Assembly: GCA_023253795.1 (NCBI GenBank)
Contig: JALRFG010000096.1
Span: 1-7,516 of the forward strand
Direction: 5' to 3'
DNA: 7,516 bases
From: Methylocystis sp.
Lineage (GTDB): Bacteria > Pseudomonadota > Alphaproteobacteria > Rhizobiales > Beijerinckiaceae
The position numbers and the translations under genes are program-made. Positions 5,830-7,516 of this stretch are shown here, piece after piece. Under the pieces are notes generated by a model, which did not search any database, was not told where the DNA came from, and was given only the letters and a program-made list of their open reading frames with translations. Positions within the stretch are counted from its first letter, which is position 1. Every line of letters begins with the position of its first letter.

Positions 5830-6729
5830 CTATCGCGTGAACGTGTAGCAGCTGTCGATATCGCCCGACTGAAGCCCTTTCAGCAGCCATTGCGTGCGCT
5901 GCGCGGAAGAACCATGGGTGAAGCTGTCCGGCACCGCATAACCGCGCTGCGCTTTTTGTAAACGGTCGTCGCCGATCGCCTGCGCCGACGCGACAGCCTT
6001 TTCGATGTCGCCTTCCTCAAGGAAATGCTGCTTCTGATTGGCGTGATGCGCCCAGACGCCGGCGAGACAATCCGCCATCAACTCCACACGCACCGAGAGA
6101 TTATTGGCCTGAGCGCGGCTGCCCGCACGCGCCTGCGCGCTCTGCACCTTCGGCAGAATGCCAAGCAAATTCTGGATGTGATGGCCCATCTCGTGCGAAA
6201 TCACATAGGCGTAGGCGAAGTCGCCGCCGCCGCCGAAGTTACGCTGCATGTCGCGGAAGAAATCCGTGTCGAGATAGATTTTGCGATCAAGCGGACAGTA
6301 AAAAGGCCCCATCGCCGATTGCGCCGTGCCGCAACCCGAATTGGTCAGACCCTGATACAGAACCAGATTGGGCGCCTGAAACTGAATGCGCTTTTGCGCT
6401 GGCAGAATGCGCGACCAGACATCTTCATTCGAGCCCATCACCTTGGAGACGAACTGTCCCATCTGATCGACGGGCGGCGTGCTGGGCTGCTGGCTGGACG
6501 CCTGCTCCTGCTGCGCCGGGGCGCGACTACGCATGCTGTCGAGCATCTGAGCGCCGCCGATCAACACCGCCGGATTAATGCCGAGCGCCCAGCCGACAAC
6601 GCCGAGAATGAGCATGGTGCCCAGACCGATGCCGCCCGCGCCGACACGGCCGCCACGCCCGCCCGCGCTGGGGCTCTGGCCACGGCGATCTTCGACATTC
6701 TGCGAGGATTCGAGTTCTTCCCACTTCAT
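5830..6729 (-). CDS. ypfJ: YpfJ-type putative neutral zinc metallopeptidase, membrane-anchored
   Basis: The 299-residue protein fits the bacterial YpfJ / neutral zinc metallopeptidase family (Zn_peptidase, PF04228) in length and order. Residues 1-30 are hydrophilic and Gly/Arg-rich, then one hydrophobic segment (about 33-59, GIGLGTMLILGVVGWALGI and on) makes a single-pass anchor with the catalytic part probably in the periplasm. A Gln/Ser/Pro-rich linker (71-88) follows. The zinc site is HEMGH (179-183) in YVISHEMGHHIQ, with Glu216 of RVELMADCLAGVWAH as the likely third ligand. Four cysteines (133, 145, 221, 294) could pair outside the membrane. GCGTAQSAMGPFYCPLDRKIYLD (132-154, written here as a motif only) is characteristic. 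ATG at 6729 has GGAG 10 bases upstream. Substrates of the family are not known. It follows aspS on the same strand after 84 bases, with a hairpin between. Confidence 0.9.
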   Translation of the reverse strand: MKWEELESSQNVEDRRGQSPSAGGRGGRVGAGGIGLGTMLILGVVGWALGINPAVLIGGAQMLDSMRSRAPAQQEQASSQQPSTPPVDQMGQFVSKVMGSNEDVWSRILPAQKRIQFQAPNLVLYQGLTNSGCGTAQSAMGPFYCPLDRKIYLDTDFFRDMQRNFGGGGDFAYAYVISHEMGHHIQNLLGILPKVQSAQARAGSRAQANNLSVRVELMADCLAGVWAHHANQKQHFLEEGDIEKAVASAQAIGDDRLQKAQRGYAVPDSFTHGSSAQRTQWLLKGLQSGDIDSCYTFTR

Positions 6730-6780
6730 TGCAATCGGCTCCGAGCACCAACCAAGGCCTGAAAACGCTAATCTAGTCGA

Positions 6781-6805
6781 CGCCCTCTATCCTGTGTAGA
6801 GGGCG
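6781..6805. terminator. Hairpin between aspS and ypfJ, possible terminator
   Basis: A perfect 9-bp inverted repeat, CGCCCTCTA (6781-6789) and TAGAGGGCG (6797-6805), with a 7-base loop, begins 8 bases past the aspS stop. In the aspS direction no T-run follows (TCGACTAGATT), so it would be an atypical or weak terminator, or a transcript-end stabiliser. In the opposite direction CATCTGTTTTA follows, but no plus-strand gene reaches it. Confidence 0.45.
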
Positions 6806-6813
6806 CATCTGTT

Positions 6814-7516
<703 letters not shown>

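Noticed and set aside
6025..6762. A 245-codon plus-strand frame opposite ypfJ
   Set aside because: It is long, but it mirrors a gene with an HEMGH zinc site and membrane anchor. The translation is Ala/Arg/His-rich, typical of an antisense shadow in high-G+C DNA.

Overview
This window reads as chromosomal DNA from an alphaproteobacterium, most likely the order Hyphomicrobiales (Rhizobiales). The reasons are the high G+C content, the EipB/DUF1849 periplasmic protein and the DUF1217 protein (families typical of this order), and the generally alphaproteobacterial character of the aspartyl-tRNA synthetase, NAD(P)HX repair enzyme and beta-carbonic anhydrase. A genus near Methylocystis, Methylocella or Rhodoblastus is only a guess.

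Layout from left to right. The left edge holds the last codons of a plus-strand gene, followed by a short hairpin and T-run that looks like its terminator. Convergent with it, and overlapping its end by 8 bases, is a minus-strand DUF1217 (flagellum-associated) gene. Next on the minus strand is eipB, an exported envelope-integrity protein with a clear signal peptide and two mature cysteines. A divergent spacer of 118 bases separates eipB from a plus-strand pair joined by a GTGA stop/start overlap: a RidA-family enamine/imine deaminase and a glycerophosphodiester phosphodiesterase. That pair converges, 10 bases apart, on a minus-strand pair: nnr (fused NAD(P)HX epimerase and dehydratase) followed by can (type II beta-carbonic anhydrase). 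Divergent from nnr is a plus-strand gene of uncertain function that looks like a degenerate GT-A glycosyltransferase. It converges on ypfJ, a membrane-anchored zinc metallopeptidase, whose terminator lies inside the 3' end of the GT-like gene. The right edge is the C-terminal part of aspS, cut by the window boundary.

Functionally this is housekeeping DNA: metabolite-damage repair (RidA, Nnr), CO2/bicarbonate exchange (Can), phospholipid headgroup turnover (GDPD), envelope maintenance (EipB, YpfJ) and translation (AspS). Genes are densely packed, every spacer is under about 125 bases, and no stretch over 300 bases lacks a gene. I see no insertion sequence, CRISPR array, tRNA, toxin-antitoxin pair, phage gene or defence system, and no convincing undescribed system. 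The points worth a second look are small: terminators embedded in convergent coding sequences, the abrupt C-terminus of the DUF1217 protein, the degenerate glycosyltransferase, and a few start-codon questions.
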